Positions 42,910-51,407 of a stretch of 64,000 bases of DNA are shown one piece after another. The stretch comes from Nostoc sp. TCL26-01 (GTDB lineage: Bacteria; Cyanobacteriota; Cyanobacteriia; Cyanobacteriales; Nostocaceae). The first letter of the stretch is position 1, and the number at the start of each line of letters is the position of its first letter. Both the position numbers and the translations under genes were made by a program. Below the pieces are notes generated by a model. That model was not told the origin of the DNA and ran no database searches. It worked only from the letters and a program-made list of their open reading frames with translations. The stretch is taken from NCBI RefSeq assembly GCF_013393945.1, contig NZ_CP040297.1:5116001-5180000 (forward strand). Reading direction: 5' to 3'.

Positions 42910-43247
42910 ATATACTAAATATTTGATGTATCATATCACTTTTTCATGGCGATCGCTAGTATCCACACCGCCATCAGCTCATGACTTGCACACTTGAGTC
43001 ACACCGCTTGCGGACATCAGATCACTGTCACATTGTAAATATTTATGGCATATAGATACTGACGAAATACGACAAGTGTCGTATTTAGGCTATTTTGCAC
43101 ACAAATTCTCAAACCAGCTAGCACTCTCACTGATACCTGAGTTACAAAAGGATAAATCTGAATAGTCTCCTATCCTCATCGGTTGACCCTGATGATGTGT
43201 TTTGACCATAACCAATCCAGAATTTCTATCCAAATCGAGCAACTGAT
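42910..43247. other. Intergenic region with an operator-like palindrome
   Basis: A 338-bp gap between tRNA-Gly and the HD-protein gene. It contains the 22-bp palindrome listed at 43065-43086, one HIP1 site near 42951 and no credible gene. It should hold the promoter of the HD protein. Confidence 0.5.
43065..43086. promoter_or_regulatory. 22-bp palindrome, possible operator
   Basis: AAATACGACA, a two-base centre AG, then TGTCGTATTT: perfect 10-bp arms. It lies about 160 bp upstream of the HD-protein ATG and is not followed by a T run, so it looks more like a dimeric-regulator site than a terminator. No matching regulator is encoded nearby. Confidence 0.45.
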
Positions 43248-44123
43248 ATGTTCAACGCCACTGAAATTTTAATTGATGCTTTTGTCAAACAAATACGCGA
43301 AGGCTACAGCCGCACATATGGCTGCTTAAAACATGATTATCAAGACATCATTGCTTGGGCTGGTAGCATGGCTTTAGAAAACATTGCCAACAGTGATGCC
43401 CTCTATCACAATGTTGAACACTCAATCTTAGTTACCCTCGTCGGACAAGAAATTTTACGTGGTAAGCACATCCGTGAAGGTGGTGTCTCTAGTGAAGATT
43501 GGTTACATTTTGTGATTTCTTTGGTGTGTCATGATATCGGTTATGTGAAAGGAGTCTGCCGACAAGACCAAGAAAGCGCTTGTTTATATGCCACCGGGAA
43601 AAATGGCAGAATGATTTCTCTAACTCCTGGGGCTTCTGATGCCAGTTTGACCCCTTATCACGTTGACAGAGCTAAACTATTCATTGATGAACGTTTTGGG
43701 GGTCATAAACTAATAGACGCTGAGGTAATTAAAAGTAACATTGAATGGACTCGTTTTCCTGTACCCACAGCCGAGGATCATCAAGATACGACGAGTTTTG
43801 CTGGTTTAGTCCGGGCTGCTGATTTAATCGGCCAATTGAGTGACCCGCGTTACTTGAAAAAAATTACATCTTTGTTCTATGAATTTGAAGAAACCGGTAT
43901 CAATAAAGTTTTAGGCTACGACACACCAGCCGATTTACGCAAGAACTATGCCAAATTTTACTGGAATGGCGTTCATCCTTATATTAAAGATGGACTACGT
44001 TATTTATCTTTAACTCAGCAAGGCAAACAAATTTTAGCTAATCTCTATTCAAATGTGTTTTTGGTAGAACATGAAAAAACTCAAGAAGAACATCTCTACT
44101 TAGTTGAGCAACTCCATGCTTAG
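43248..44123 (+). CDS. Npun_R2479-family HD-domain metalloprotein
   Basis: A 291-aa HD-superfamily protein. Metal ligands: His in YHNVEHSILV, His-Asp in VCHDIGYVKG and a later Asp in VRAADLIGQLSDP. HD proteins hydrolyse phosphoesters of nucleotides or cyclic dinucleotides; this cyanobacterial group has no known substrate. It stands alone. The stop codon TAG begins an STRR array (TAGTCAATAGTC). Confidence 0.85.
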   Translation: MFNATEILIDAFVKQIREGYSRTYGCLKHDYQDIIAWAGSMALENIANSDALYHNVEHSILVTLVGQEILRGKHIREGGVSSEDWLHFVISLVCHDIGYVKGVCRQDQESACLYATGKNGRMISLTPGASDASLTPYHVDRAKLFIDERFGGHKLIDAEVIKSNIEWTRFPVPTAEDHQDTTSFAGLVRAADLIGQLSDPRYLKKITSLFYEFEETGINKVLGYDTPADLRKNYAKFYWNGVHPYIKDGLRYLSLTQQGKQILANLYSNVFLVEHEKTQEEHLYLVEQLHA

Positions 44124-44236
44124 TCAATAGTCAACAGTCCATAGTCAAAAGGAAAAAGTTATAAACCTTAACTATTGACCCTTGACTATTAACTATTGAC
44201 CCTTGACTATTAACTATTGACCCTTGACATTTGACT
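44121..44236. repeat. Short tandemly repeated (STRR) array
   Basis: Repeats of TAGTCAA and TTGACTA words, including three copies of a 21-base period (CCTTGACTATTAACTATTGA), run from the HD-protein stop to just before the permease gene. Opposite orientations at the two ends can pair into a hairpin. This is a classical heterocystous-cyanobacterial STRR; length variation between strains is expected. Confidence 0.9.
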
Positions 44237-44243
44237 CAAAATT

Positions 44244-45362
44244 ATGAATTGGTGGCAAAGACTTCAGAAAAATCCTTTGGCGCGATTTGGGGCAATTTTA
44301 CTGTTAATTTTTTATGTAGCGGTGATTGCAGCTGATTTCATCGCTCCCTATGACCCTTACGCCTCACAACCAAATGGTTCGCTGCTACCACCAACTAAAA
44401 TTTATTGGGTTTCCCAAACATCAGGTCAGTTTATCGGCCCTCATATTTATCCCACAACTCAAGGTGACACTAATTTAGAAACAGGCGATCGCCAACTCAT
44501 CGTAGACTTAAAAAAGCCTTCGCCCGTGCGTTTATTTGTTGCGGGGCCAGAATATCGACTGTTGCAGCTGACTCTACCACTACCACCCAAGTGGGAAGAA
44601 ACTACAATCATCCCAGGTATTCCCTTAAACTGGCATTTATTCGGCGCAGATAACGGAGCTAAATTAAATATTCTCGGTACTGATGAACAAGGCCGTGACC
44701 AGTTCAGTCGTCTGCTACATGGTGGACGCATCAGTATGTTTATCGGTATTATCGGAGTAATAATTACCTTTCCCCTCGGTTTGCTCATAGGTGGGATTTC
44801 TGGCTATTTCGGCGGTTGGACTGATAGCATCATTATGCGTGTGGCAGAGGTACTGATGACCTTCCCCAGCATTTATCTTTTAGTCACATTAGGCGCTGTT
44901 TTACCTGCTGGTTTGAGTAGCAGTGAACGCTTTTTACTCATTGTCTTGATTACCTCTGTCATTAGCTGGGCTGGTTTAGCTAGGGTAATTCGCGGACAAG
45001 TACTCTCAATTAAAGAACGAGAATTTGTCCAAGCAGCTAGGGCTATGGGTGGTAATCCCATCTATATTATTGTTCGTCACGTTTTGCCCCAGACTGCCAC
45101 ATATATCATTATCTCTGCTACCTTGGCAGTTCCTAGCTTTATCGGTTCAGAAGCAATACTTAGTCTCATCGGTTTGGGCATTCAACAACCAGACCCATCC
45201 TGGGGTAATATGTTGTCTCTAGCAAGTAATGCTTCTATCATAGTACTGCAACCTTGGTTAATTTGGCCGCCAGCCGTGCTAATTATCCTCACAGTCTTGG
45301 CTTTTAACTTACTAGGTGATGGTTTAAGAGATGCACTTGATCCTCGCAGTTTACGTCGTTAG
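44244..45362 (+). CDS. ABC transporter permease, peptide/nickel type (OppC/DppC-like)
   Basis: A 372-aa inner-membrane permease. An N-terminal helix (FGAILLLIFYVAVIAADFIA) is followed by the OppC_N region, a periplasmic insert of about 130 residues and five C-terminal helices. The EAA loop that contacts the ATPase is QAARAMGGNPIYIIVRHVLP. The last residues (GDGLRDALDPRSLRR) are the DppC hallmark. Partners (OppB permease, ATPases, binding protein) are not adjacent, so they are encoded elsewhere, as is usual in cyanobacteria. Substrates may be oligopeptides, opines or metal complexes. Confidence 0.92.
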   Translation: MNWWQRLQKNPLARFGAILLLIFYVAVIAADFIAPYDPYASQPNGSLLPPTKIYWVSQTSGQFIGPHIYPTTQGDTNLETGDRQLIVDLKKPSPVRLFVAGPEYRLLQLTLPLPPKWEETTIIPGIPLNWHLFGADNGAKLNILGTDEQGRDQFSRLLHGGRISMFIGIIGVIITFPLGLLIGGISGYFGGWTDSIIMRVAEVLMTFPSIYLLVTLGAVLPAGLSSSERFLLIVLITSVISWAGLARVIRGQVLSIKEREFVQAARAMGGNPIYIIVRHVLPQTATYIIISATLAVPSFIGSEAILSLIGLGIQQPDPSWGNMLSLASNASIIVLQPWLIWPPAVLIILTVLAFNLLGDGLRDALDPRSLRR

Positions 45363-45427
45363 TCGAGTAGCCAAAAATTAAAATATTCTTCCTAAGAGGG
45401 TGTTGGAAAAGTTTCAGTAGGTATAAA

Positions 45428-45523
45428 AATGTCATTCTGACTGGAGCGGAGCGTCAGGAAGAATCTAGGTTTTGTGGCACATACCGAGATGTTTCATTCC
45501 GCTACGCTGCATTCAACATGACA
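45428..45523. repeat. Dispersed repeat with ATGTCAT / ATGACA ends
   Basis: Starts AATGTCATTCTGACTGGAGC and ends CATTCAACATGACA; inside are GAAGAATCT and CGAGATGTTTCATTCCGCTA. This layout is a familiar intergenic repeat of Nostocales. It is non-coding. Confidence 0.6.
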
Positions 45524-45601
45524 AAGAAACAGACTTTTCAAACGTCCTCTAAACCTCATCTATGTCGAAACCTAGAGTTTTTTTTAAAAGATTTATTTAT
45601 G

Positions 45602-45670
45602 TAGGTTGGGTGGAGTGAAACGCAACCCAACATTACCATCTTATTTATGTTGGGTTACGCTATCTACGGT
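45602..45670. repeat. Dispersed repeat with GTTGGGT hairpin
   Basis: TAGGTTGGGTGGAGTGAAAC and CGCAACCCAACATTACC fold on themselves (GTTGGGT with ACCCAAC), and GTTGGGTTACGCTATC follows. This unit is a common intergenic repeat in cyanobacteria. Confidence 0.65.
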
Positions 45671-45888
45671 TCTCTTAAACAAAATTAATTACACATATCG
45701 TCTTCCTGTAACCTGTAACCTGTTCCCTCTCTTCACAAATGAATTTAATTTTGTGCGACTACTTATTTAAAGTTAAGAAAAGGTTAATGAAAAGACAAGA
45801 GAGGATCTTGTGTGTTTTCCCTGAAGCTATGGGATTTTTAACTAGTTATAATTTTAAGAATTGTTACTTTCTTATATAAAATTTAAGT

Positions 45889-46320
45889 ATGGAAAAACCA
45901 CTGCTTTTGATACTTTGTACAGGTAATTCTTGCCGGAGTCAGATGGCAGAAGGGTTTTTAAAAGAATTAGCTGATGATTTATTGACAGTACAAAGTGCAG
46001 GGATGAATCCAGCCGCCAAAGTTCATCCTTTAGCAGTGAGAGTGATGGAAGAAATCGGTATAGATATTTCTAAAAATACTTGTAAGCATCTTAACTTATT
46101 TTTAGACAAAAAAATCGATACTGTAATTACAGTCTGCGATCATGCTGACCAAAGTTGTCCTTCCTTACCTGCGGCTGTAAAACGTCATCACTTCAGCTTT
46201 CCTGACCCCGCAGAAGCAACAGGAACCGAAGCCGAAAAACTGCAAATATTCCGACGAATTCGAGATGATATTAGTAAGTTACTCTTAGCATATATAGCAG
46301 GAAGACGTGATGCCCTTTAA
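45889..46320 (+). CDS. arsC: Arsenate reductase, thioredoxin-coupled type
   Basis: Reduces arsenate to arsenite for export (143 aa, low-molecular-weight phosphatase fold). The P-loop is LCTGNSCRS with nucleophile Cys10 and Arg16. The relay cysteines of the thioredoxin-coupled class are present: Cys83 and Cys90 in VCDHADQSCPSLP. The pattern therefore distinguishes it from plain LMW tyrosine phosphatases. No arsenite exporter or ArsR is next to it. The histidine kinase gene begins 17 bases after its stop. Confidence 0.92.
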   Translation: MEKPLLLILCTGNSCRSQMAEGFLKELADDLLTVQSAGMNPAAKVHPLAVRVMEEIGIDISKNTCKHLNLFLDKKIDTVITVCDHADQSCPSLPAAVKRHHFSFPDPAEATGTEAEKLQIFRRIRDDISKLLLAYIAGRRDAL

Positions 46321-46337
46321 TACTCTTAGTAGGAGTT

Positions 46338-48212
46338 ATGGGTATGTTAGTTAACTCATCTAGTTTGCCTTTAACTATGTTTACTGCCCTAGCAGAGCGT
46401 AAAGATTTGTTGATGGCTTTAACAGATAGATTGGGACGTATTGAGTGGGTTAATCAAGCCTTTGTAGAACGCACTGGGTTAGCAGCAAATTCCCTAATGG
46501 GACAGAAATTTTTTGCTGTCTTGGGTTCTCACTCTCAATTGAATGTCCAACAAGCTTATATTCGTGAACAATTGCTTAAAGGCGAAAGCTTTAAGTTTGA
46601 ACTTTCTTATCAAACACATGACGAAAGAGTGTGTTGGTTATTAGTAGATGGACAGCCAATACATGATGCAGAAGGAATAACTAGTAAGTATGCTGTCATG
46701 TCTACTGACATTACCTTACGGAAGTTAACAGAACAAGATTTAGAACAAACTCGTCAAAGGCTCAAACGCTTAGTAGAAAATGTCAAATTAGTCCCTTGGG
46801 AAGCTGAAGGTGTCACTCGTCAATTTACTTATGTAGGGCCACAAGCTACTGAGTTGTTTGGTTATGATTTGGCACAGTGGTATGAACCAAATTTTTGGTA
46901 TGCACACATCCATCCAGAAGATTTACCGCAAGTAATTGCTCATCAAGAAAATAGCATACCAGAGAAGAATCATTATGTGATTGAGTATCGATTTTTGAGT
47001 GCTGATGGTAGCTGGATTTGGTTAAAAGATATTGTGAATATTTTGCTAGCCTCTTCTACTATACAGAAGATAAAAACAGAAGATAATGTTACTCGATTTT
47101 TAGGCTTTTTGATAGATATTAGCGATCGCAAACAAACAGAATTATCTTTACAGAAAGTACTATATCATTTAGAACAGACGAATCAAGAGTTAGAACTTCG
47201 CGTCCAGCAGCGTACTGTTGCTTTGACTCAAGAAAAAGAGAAATTAGAACAAACTTTGACAGAGTTAAAAAAAACTCAAACTCAATTGATTCATAGTGAA
47301 AAAATGTCTAGTCTAGGTCAACTAGTCGCCGGGATTGCTCATGAAATTAATAATCCAGTTAACTTTATCTACGGTAATTTGATTCCGGCTACTGAATATA
47401 CAGAAAACTTACTACAACTGTTGCAATGTTATCAGCAAAATTATCCTGATCCAAACTCTCAAATACAAACAGCGATCGCAGACTTAGAAATTGAATTTAT
47501 TATGGAAGATTTACCCAAGTTGTTATCTTCTATGAATGTGGGTACTAATCGGATTCGAGACATTGTTTTGTCATTACGAAATTTCTCTCGTCTGGATGAA
47601 GCGGAAGTCAAAGAAGTAGATATTCATGAAGGTATTGACAGTACACTAATGATTTTGCAAAATCGCCTCAAAGCTAAATCTAATTGTCCGGAAATTCAAG
47701 TTGTTAAAGAATACGGTGAATTACCGTTGATAGAATGCTATGCAGGACAAATTAATCAGGTATTTATGAATATTCTGGCTAATGCTATTGATGTTTTGGA
47801 AGAGTCAATAGTCAATGGTGAGATAGTGCCTTCCTGTCGCCTCGCGTCGGAAAGCAACTATCTAACCCGTAAGGGTCAACAGTTAATGATTAATCATCTT
47901 GAACTAGGGAATAAACCACAAATTCATATTAGTACTCGACTCTCTCAGGAACAACAAGTACTGATTTGTATTGCTGATAATGGCCCTGGGATGATTGAGG
48001 AAACCAGAAAGCGTCTTTTTGACCCATTTTTCACGACTAAGCCTGTTGGCAAAGGTACTGGGTTGGGATTGTCTATTAGTTATCAAATTGTGGTGGAAAA
48101 GCATCAAGGGAAGATTGAGTGTCATTCTGAAGTGGGACGAGGGACGGAATTTATTATTTCCATACCTATTAAACAAAGCAAACAAGCTATTGATGTTGTG
48201 AAAAAAATTTAA
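46338..48212 (+). CDS. PAS-domain sensor histidine kinase
   Basis: A 624-aa soluble hybrid of two PAS domains (about residues 15-130 and 150-275), a coiled coil (280-325) and a kinase core. Phospho-acceptor His335 lies in GIAHEINNPVNFIYGNL. The ATPase has the N box (QVFMNILANAIDVLEES), G1 (DNGPGM) and G2 (GKGTGLGLSIS). No membrane helices, so it senses a cytosolic signal. Between the N box and G1, residues of about 489-516 look like an in-frame repeat insertion (listed separately). No response regulator is adjacent. Its end overlaps the convergent holB by 4 bp. Confidence 0.92.
   Translation: MGMLVNSSSLPLTMFTALAERKDLLMALTDRLGRIEWVNQAFVERTGLAANSLMGQKFFAVLGSHSQLNVQQAYIREQLLKGESFKFELSYQTHDERVCWLLVDGQPIHDAEGITSKYAVMSTDITLRKLTEQDLEQTRQRLKRLVENVKLVPWEAEGVTRQFTYVGPQATELFGYDLAQWYEPNFWYAHIHPEDLPQVIAHQENSIPEKNHYVIEYRFLSADGSWIWLKDIVNILLASSTIQKIKTEDNVTRFLGFLIDISDRKQTELSLQKVLYHLEQTNQELELRVQQRTVALTQEKEKLEQTLTELKKTQTQLIHSEKMSSLGQLVAGIAHEINNPVNFIYGNLIPATEYTENLLQLLQCYQQNYPDPNSQIQTAIADLEIEFIMEDLPKLLSSMNVGTNRIRDIVLSLRNFSRLDEAEVKEVDIHEGIDSTLMILQNRLKAKSNCPEIQVVKEYGELPLIECYAGQINQVFMNILANAIDVLEESIVNGEIVPSCRLASESNYLTRKGQQLMINHLELGNKPQIHISTRLSQEQQVLICIADNGPGMIEETRKRLFDPFFTTKPVGKGTGLGLSISYQIVVEKHQGKIECHSEVGRGTEFIISIPIKQSKQAIDVVKKI
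47803..47884. repeat. Repeat-like in-frame insertion inside the histidine kinase gene
   Basis: The block starts with STRR-like GAGTCAATAGTCAATGG and continues with CGCGTCGGAAAGCAACTATC and a palindromic-looking AACCCGTAAGGGTCAA. It adds about 27 residues (IVNGEIVPSCRLASESNYLT onward) that are foreign to the kinase fold just before the loop leading to the G1 box. Frame is kept. The repeat identity is inferred from style and from resemblance to other Nostocales repeats. Confidence 0.5.
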
Positions 48213-49174
48213 TTTTCTCGATTCATTGTTTGATATAAAAACAATAATGTACACTCCCAAACAAGACGCGGTTGGGCATAGGCAAATAGGTATTTGCGAG
48301 TTGATTCTAGTTGGTTAATTATTTCTGGTTGATGCAAGCTTTGCCAATATGACTGTTGTAAATAATCAACTAACCAGAGTTGCGCTTCTGTATCTAAATC
48401 TTTGTCGATACTTTTGGCTAATTCTAAACCATGGCGATAAGATTTAGGCACTGTGGTGAGATTTTCGAGTAACTCTGAGGGAATGAGTTGTAATTGTTCG
48501 TAGGAGGCGATCGCATTCCCTGGACTGCCAGCTGCTATGCTCAAAATGGTGGGATACTGGAAAATTGCTTGATTGCCTGTTTGCTGAAGTACCTGAGTTA
48601 AAGACTGTGTATCTAAGGGATAAAAGGGAATCTTTTGACAGCGTGACACCAAGGTCGGCAATACAGACTCAGGAGAAGGTGCAATTAAGATGATAGTAGC
48701 TTGTCCTGGTTCTTCTAGAGTTTTTAGTAAAGCATTGGCTGCTGGTTCAGCCATTGTTTGCGCTTCCTCTAGTATGACCAAATTTCTCGGTGCTTCCAGG
48801 GGAGGACGACTGAGAAACTCGGTAATTTCTCGAATTTGTTCTAAGCGAATTAACGGTGGTGCTTTGCGCTTGAGTTTTTTTTCGGCTGCTTCTGCGGCGG
48901 TGAGTCTTTGTCCTTGGTATTGATAAGTCGGCTGTACCCACAACAAATCAGGGTGGTTCCCTTGTTGTAGCCGATGTTGTAGAGATGGTACGAGTTCAGG
49001 TTCGACAACACTAGCAAACAACAACTCCACAAAACACCGTGCGGCTAAACTCCGTCCTACACCATCTGTTCCTACAAACATATAGGCTGGGGCGACTCGA
49101 TTTTGTCTCACAGCCTGAGTTAGTAACTCGATAGCTTGCTGTTGTCCTATCAGTGGTGCGAACGGGTTATTCAT
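48209..49174 (-). CDS. holB: DNA polymerase III subunit delta'
   Basis: Clamp-loader subunit (321 aa) of the replicative polymerase. Visible: an N-terminal AAA+ fold with FVGTDGVGRSLAAR (degenerate P loop, as normal for delta'), the sensor region LEEAQTMAEPAANALLKTLE followed by EPGQATIILIAPSPESVLPT, and the SRC motif (VSRCQKIPF). It lies 5 bases after tmk on the same strand; tmk-holB is a common bacterial pair. Confidence 0.93.
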   Translation of the reverse strand: MNNPFAPLIGQQQAIELLTQAVRQNRVAPAYMFVGTDGVGRSLAARCFVELLFASVVEPELVPSLQHRLQQGNHPDLLWVQPTYQYQGQRLTAAEAAEKKLKRKAPPLIRLEQIREITEFLSRPPLEAPRNLVILEEAQTMAEPAANALLKTLEEPGQATIILIAPSPESVLPTLVSRCQKIPFYPLDTQSLTQVLQQTGNQAIFQYPTILSIAAGSPGNAIASYEQLQLIPSELLENLTTVPKSYRHGLELAKSIDKDLDTEAQLWLVDYLQQSYWQSLHQPEIINQLESTRKYLFAYAQPRLVWECTLLFLYQTMNREN

Positions 49175-49179
49175 TACAT

Positions 49180-49815
49180 TTAGGGTAACTCCTTCAGATG
49201 TGCGCGTAAAATTGCTTGAATAGTATGGTGGACAACTTCTTTACTCAAACTGCCATCAACCCGAAAAATACGTGTAGGAGAAGATGCAGCTAAGTCTGCG
49301 TAGCCTTGTTGGACACGACGGTGGAAAGCAATTGTCTCTTGTTCTATCCGATCTAATCCTACCGCTTCCCCACGTTTGCGAGCTAACCCCACCTCCACAT
49401 CAACATCCAACCAGATGGTAATGTCACTTGTTAACTCACCAGTAGCAATACTATTTAACTGAGTGATTAAATCCATATCCAAACCCCGACCATAACCTTG
49501 ATAGGCAATGGTAGAATCAGTATAGCGATCGCATAAAATATATTTCCCTTTTGCCAAGTTTGGTTTAAGTTCTTGGGCAACGTGTTGTGAGCGATCGGCA
49601 GCGTATAATAATAATTCTGTCACCTCGGCAATTGGCTTATTCTCTGCTTTTTCCAGCAACAACCGCCGCAAATCCAAACCTAACTCCGTTCCCCCTGGTT
49701 CACGGGTAAGAATCACAGCAATGCCCAAACTCTGCAACCACTCTGCACAAAGCTGCATTTGGCTAGTTTTACCGCAACCTTCCACCCCTTCAAAGACAAT
49801 TAATTTGCCACCCAT
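49180..49815 (-). CDS. tmk: Thymidylate kinase
   Basis: Phosphorylates dTMP to dTDP for DNA synthesis (211 aa). P loop FEGVEGCGKTSQM, the DR motif CDRYTDSTIAYQGYGRGLD, TREPGGTELG and a lid region with RKRGEAVGLDRIE. The length is standard. First gene of a tmk-holB operon on the minus strand. Confidence 0.95.
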   Translation of the reverse strand: MGGKLIVFEGVEGCGKTSQMQLCAEWLQSLGIAVILTREPGGTELGLDLRRLLLEKAENKPIAEVTELLLYAADRSQHVAQELKPNLAKGKYILCDRYTDSTIAYQGYGRGLDMDLITQLNSIATGELTSDITIWLDVDVEVGLARKRGEAVGLDRIEQETIAFHRRVQQGYADLAASSPTRIFRVDGSLSKEVVHHTIQAILRAHLKELP

Positions 49816-49922
49816 GCTGTTTTAATCTTCACTGACGCTTTCTTACGCTACCAGTTAAGTGTGCGGCAAGGTTAACATTATAGTCTGTTAATTTTTAGTT
49901 GTTGGTAAAAGTTGGTATTTAA

Positions 49923-50288
49923 CTATAATTCATTAATTGTTACTAAACCGCCTTCTGTGAATTGGATAACTAGTTCATAACCTCTCAATAAAGCAGTTCC
50001 TAATAAAGGTCGTCTTCCTGTCGCCAAGACTCGGACTTCTTTTTCTTCACCATTCCAGAGAATCAAAGCTTGATGTAACGGTATATCTATCCAACTATTA
50101 TCGGCTAAATTTGCAGGCATATCATATAAAAATGGCAACCCTATTAACGCAATTGCTTCTGGTGGTAGACACAGGTAATCAGTAAACCCTGTGTCAATAA
50201 CAAATTCAATCGAAAAATCAGGTTGATATGGTAGACGAAATACAACGTTAACAGTTGCATATTTACCCTTAAAAATACCAGAAATCAC
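49923..50288 (-). CDS. Clan AA aspartic protease (retropepsin-like)
   Basis: A 121-aa single-domain retropepsin-like protein. The active-site motif is VIDTGFTDYLCLPPEAI, with the conserved downstream GTALLRGYELVIQFTEGG strand. Such proteins would work as homodimers. It overlaps the preceding small gene by 4 bp (ATGA), a strong sign of a two-gene module. This kind of pair recurs in cyanobacterial toxin-antitoxin-like islands; whether the protease is toxic, regulatory or acts on its partner is unknown. Confidence 0.82.
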   Translation of the reverse strand: MISGIFKGKYATVNVVFRLPYQPDFSIEFVIDTGFTDYLCLPPEAIALIGLPFLYDMPANLADNSWIDIPLHQALILWNGEEKEVRVLATGRRPLLGTALLRGYELVIQFTEGGLVTINEL

Positions 50289-50557
50289 TTAGTATCGCGC
50301 TCCATATACCCATTGAATGAAGCAGCTACTTTATAGCCTATACAGATCCCATAAAGTCGTGCAAAGGGGTTCTTTTTGCGTAAGGCACGCGCTGATTCTA
50401 TGCCTAATTCATCAACTGCATATTCACCAGTTTCTATATCAATAATTACCATTTTACCGATGTTGTCATCAGTTTCCACCTGCTGACGAATGCCGTCTTC
50501 ATAGAGTTTTTTAGCACGTTTACCAACTTCTTCACGACTTAAAAGTATCGTTTGCAC
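50285..50557 (-). CDS. Small partner protein of the aspartic protease
   Basis: A 90-aa protein: a helical, basic N terminus (LSREEVGKRAKKLYEDGIRQ), then a beta-rich part (NIGKMVIIDIETGEYAVDEL) and IESARALRKKNPFARLYGI. It resembles the small acidic/basic antitoxin-like proteins found beside clan AA proteases in cyanobacteria. Translation is coupled to the protease by ATGA. No family function is established. Confidence 0.7.
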   Translation of the reverse strand: MQTILLSREEVGKRAKKLYEDGIRQQVETDDNIGKMVIIDIETGEYAVDELGIESARALRKKNPFARLYGICIGYKVAASFNGYMERDTK

Positions 50558-50597
50558 AGTCTTGCTCCTTTATTAAAACTATATTCTGTTAAATTTA

Positions 50598-50960
50598 TCA
50601 GAAATAGTCCACTACCGCAGCAATAGAAGCAGCAATATCTTCCATCAATTCAGGTGAACATACACCAATTTTACGGATTAGTCTTTGCACATCCATACCG
50701 CGCAATTGCAAAACATCTACAGCAGAAGTTTTTGTTAAATTATTAGTGGTATCTGGTTCAAGTTTGATATGCCAAATATTATCAGAGTAGTATTCTTTCC
50801 AATCTGTAATTGGTGCAATTAATTTAATTGGTAATTTACCAACACTATCAGAACTTACCACCACAGCAGGTCTGATTTTTTTGATTTCTACTCCCAGTGT
50901 TGGGTCAAAATTAGCAAGCCAAATATCACCTCGTTTAGGGGTAGGAGAGCTAGTAGTCAA
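50598..50960 (-). CDS. MazF/PemK-type endoribonuclease toxin
   Basis: A 120-aa toxin. Typical MazF start KRGDIWLANFDPTLGVEIKK followed by RPAVVVSSD, then LIAPIT and KTSAVDVLQLRGMD, with the C-terminal helix. MazF proteins cut mRNA at short motifs. The gene overlaps the antitoxin by 11 bp. It looks intact. Confidence 0.9.
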   Translation of the reverse strand: MTTSSPTPKRGDIWLANFDPTLGVEIKKIRPAVVVSSDSVGKLPIKLIAPITDWKEYYSDNIWHIKLEPDTTNNLTKTSAVDVLQLRGMDVQRLIRKIGVCSPELMEDIAASIAAVVDYF

Positions 50961-51168
50961 GCAAATCTCCTGTCTCTAATTCTTGCCACTCTTTATCTTG
51001 TTGGTAATGTAGTAACATTTGCTCTGCTTGTTCTGCTAGTATGCGTCGCCGTTCTTCTAATGGCAACTTCATAAACTCACTTCGGTTGATTTTGTGGGAT
51101 TTTATGGTTATGTCTACCCTTTCAATTTGTGTGTTCTCTTTCTGAGTAGTAAATTTTGATGTTTCCAT
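50950..51168 (-). CDS. Antitoxin of the MazF-type pair
   Basis: A 72-aa protein with a hydrophilic N terminus and a helical region (FMKLPLEERRRILAEQAEQM) that ends EWQELETGDLLDY, the usual shape of cyanobacterial antitoxins encoded before MazF/PemK toxins. It overlaps the toxin start. It would bind and inhibit the toxin and probably repress the operon. Confidence 0.82.
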   Translation of the reverse strand: METSKFTTQKENTQIERVDITIKSHKINRSEFMKLPLEERRRILAEQAEQMLLHYQQDKEWQELETGDLLDY

Positions 51169-51279
51169 AAATTGATGATAATTACTGGCTTGTGTTGATC
51201 GTAGCTTATGAGAGGATATTTTGTGTTAGCGTAGCTTACAGTAAGTATTGCTTCCCTTAAGGCATGACTTATCTTCCAG

Positions 51280-51350
51280 TTAAAATAATTCCGTAGCCAA
51301 TAATCTACCCTCAATTGGCTCATACTCATCTTCTAGTAACCATGACTTCA
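51280..51350 (-). pseudogene. Duplicate 3' fragment of the 52271-52498 gene
   Basis: The minus strand reads LKSWLLEDEYEPIEGRLL then ATELF and stop, closely matching the C terminus of the small gene at 52271-52498 (KLWLLEDEYEPVEGKLL then ANELC). No start or upstream half is present. The adjacent bases at 51200-51270 also resemble those at 52190-52265, so a block of roughly 150 bp was duplicated. Confidence 0.7.
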
Positions 51351-51407
51351 AGAAAATCTACATCTTGCGCTATTCAAAAACTCAAACTGACCTATGGCTT
51401 CTATTTG

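Larger units (their letters stand above)
45363..45888. other. 526-bp intergenic region with two dispersed repeats
   Basis: Between the permease and arsC. It has a repeat of the type ATGTCATTCTGA...GCATTCAACATGACA at about 45428-45523 and a hairpin-forming repeat at 45602-45670, both listed separately. The last 200 bp are AT-rich and should contain the arsC promoter. No gene was seen. Confidence 0.6.

Noticed and set aside
42839..43086. tRNA-Gly as attachment site of an integrated element
   Set aside because: No duplicate of the tRNA 3' end and no integrase gene found in the window.
44121..44236. Possible CRISPR-like array
   Set aside because: Units are 7 or 21 bases without unique spacers and no cas genes are nearby; it is an STRR.
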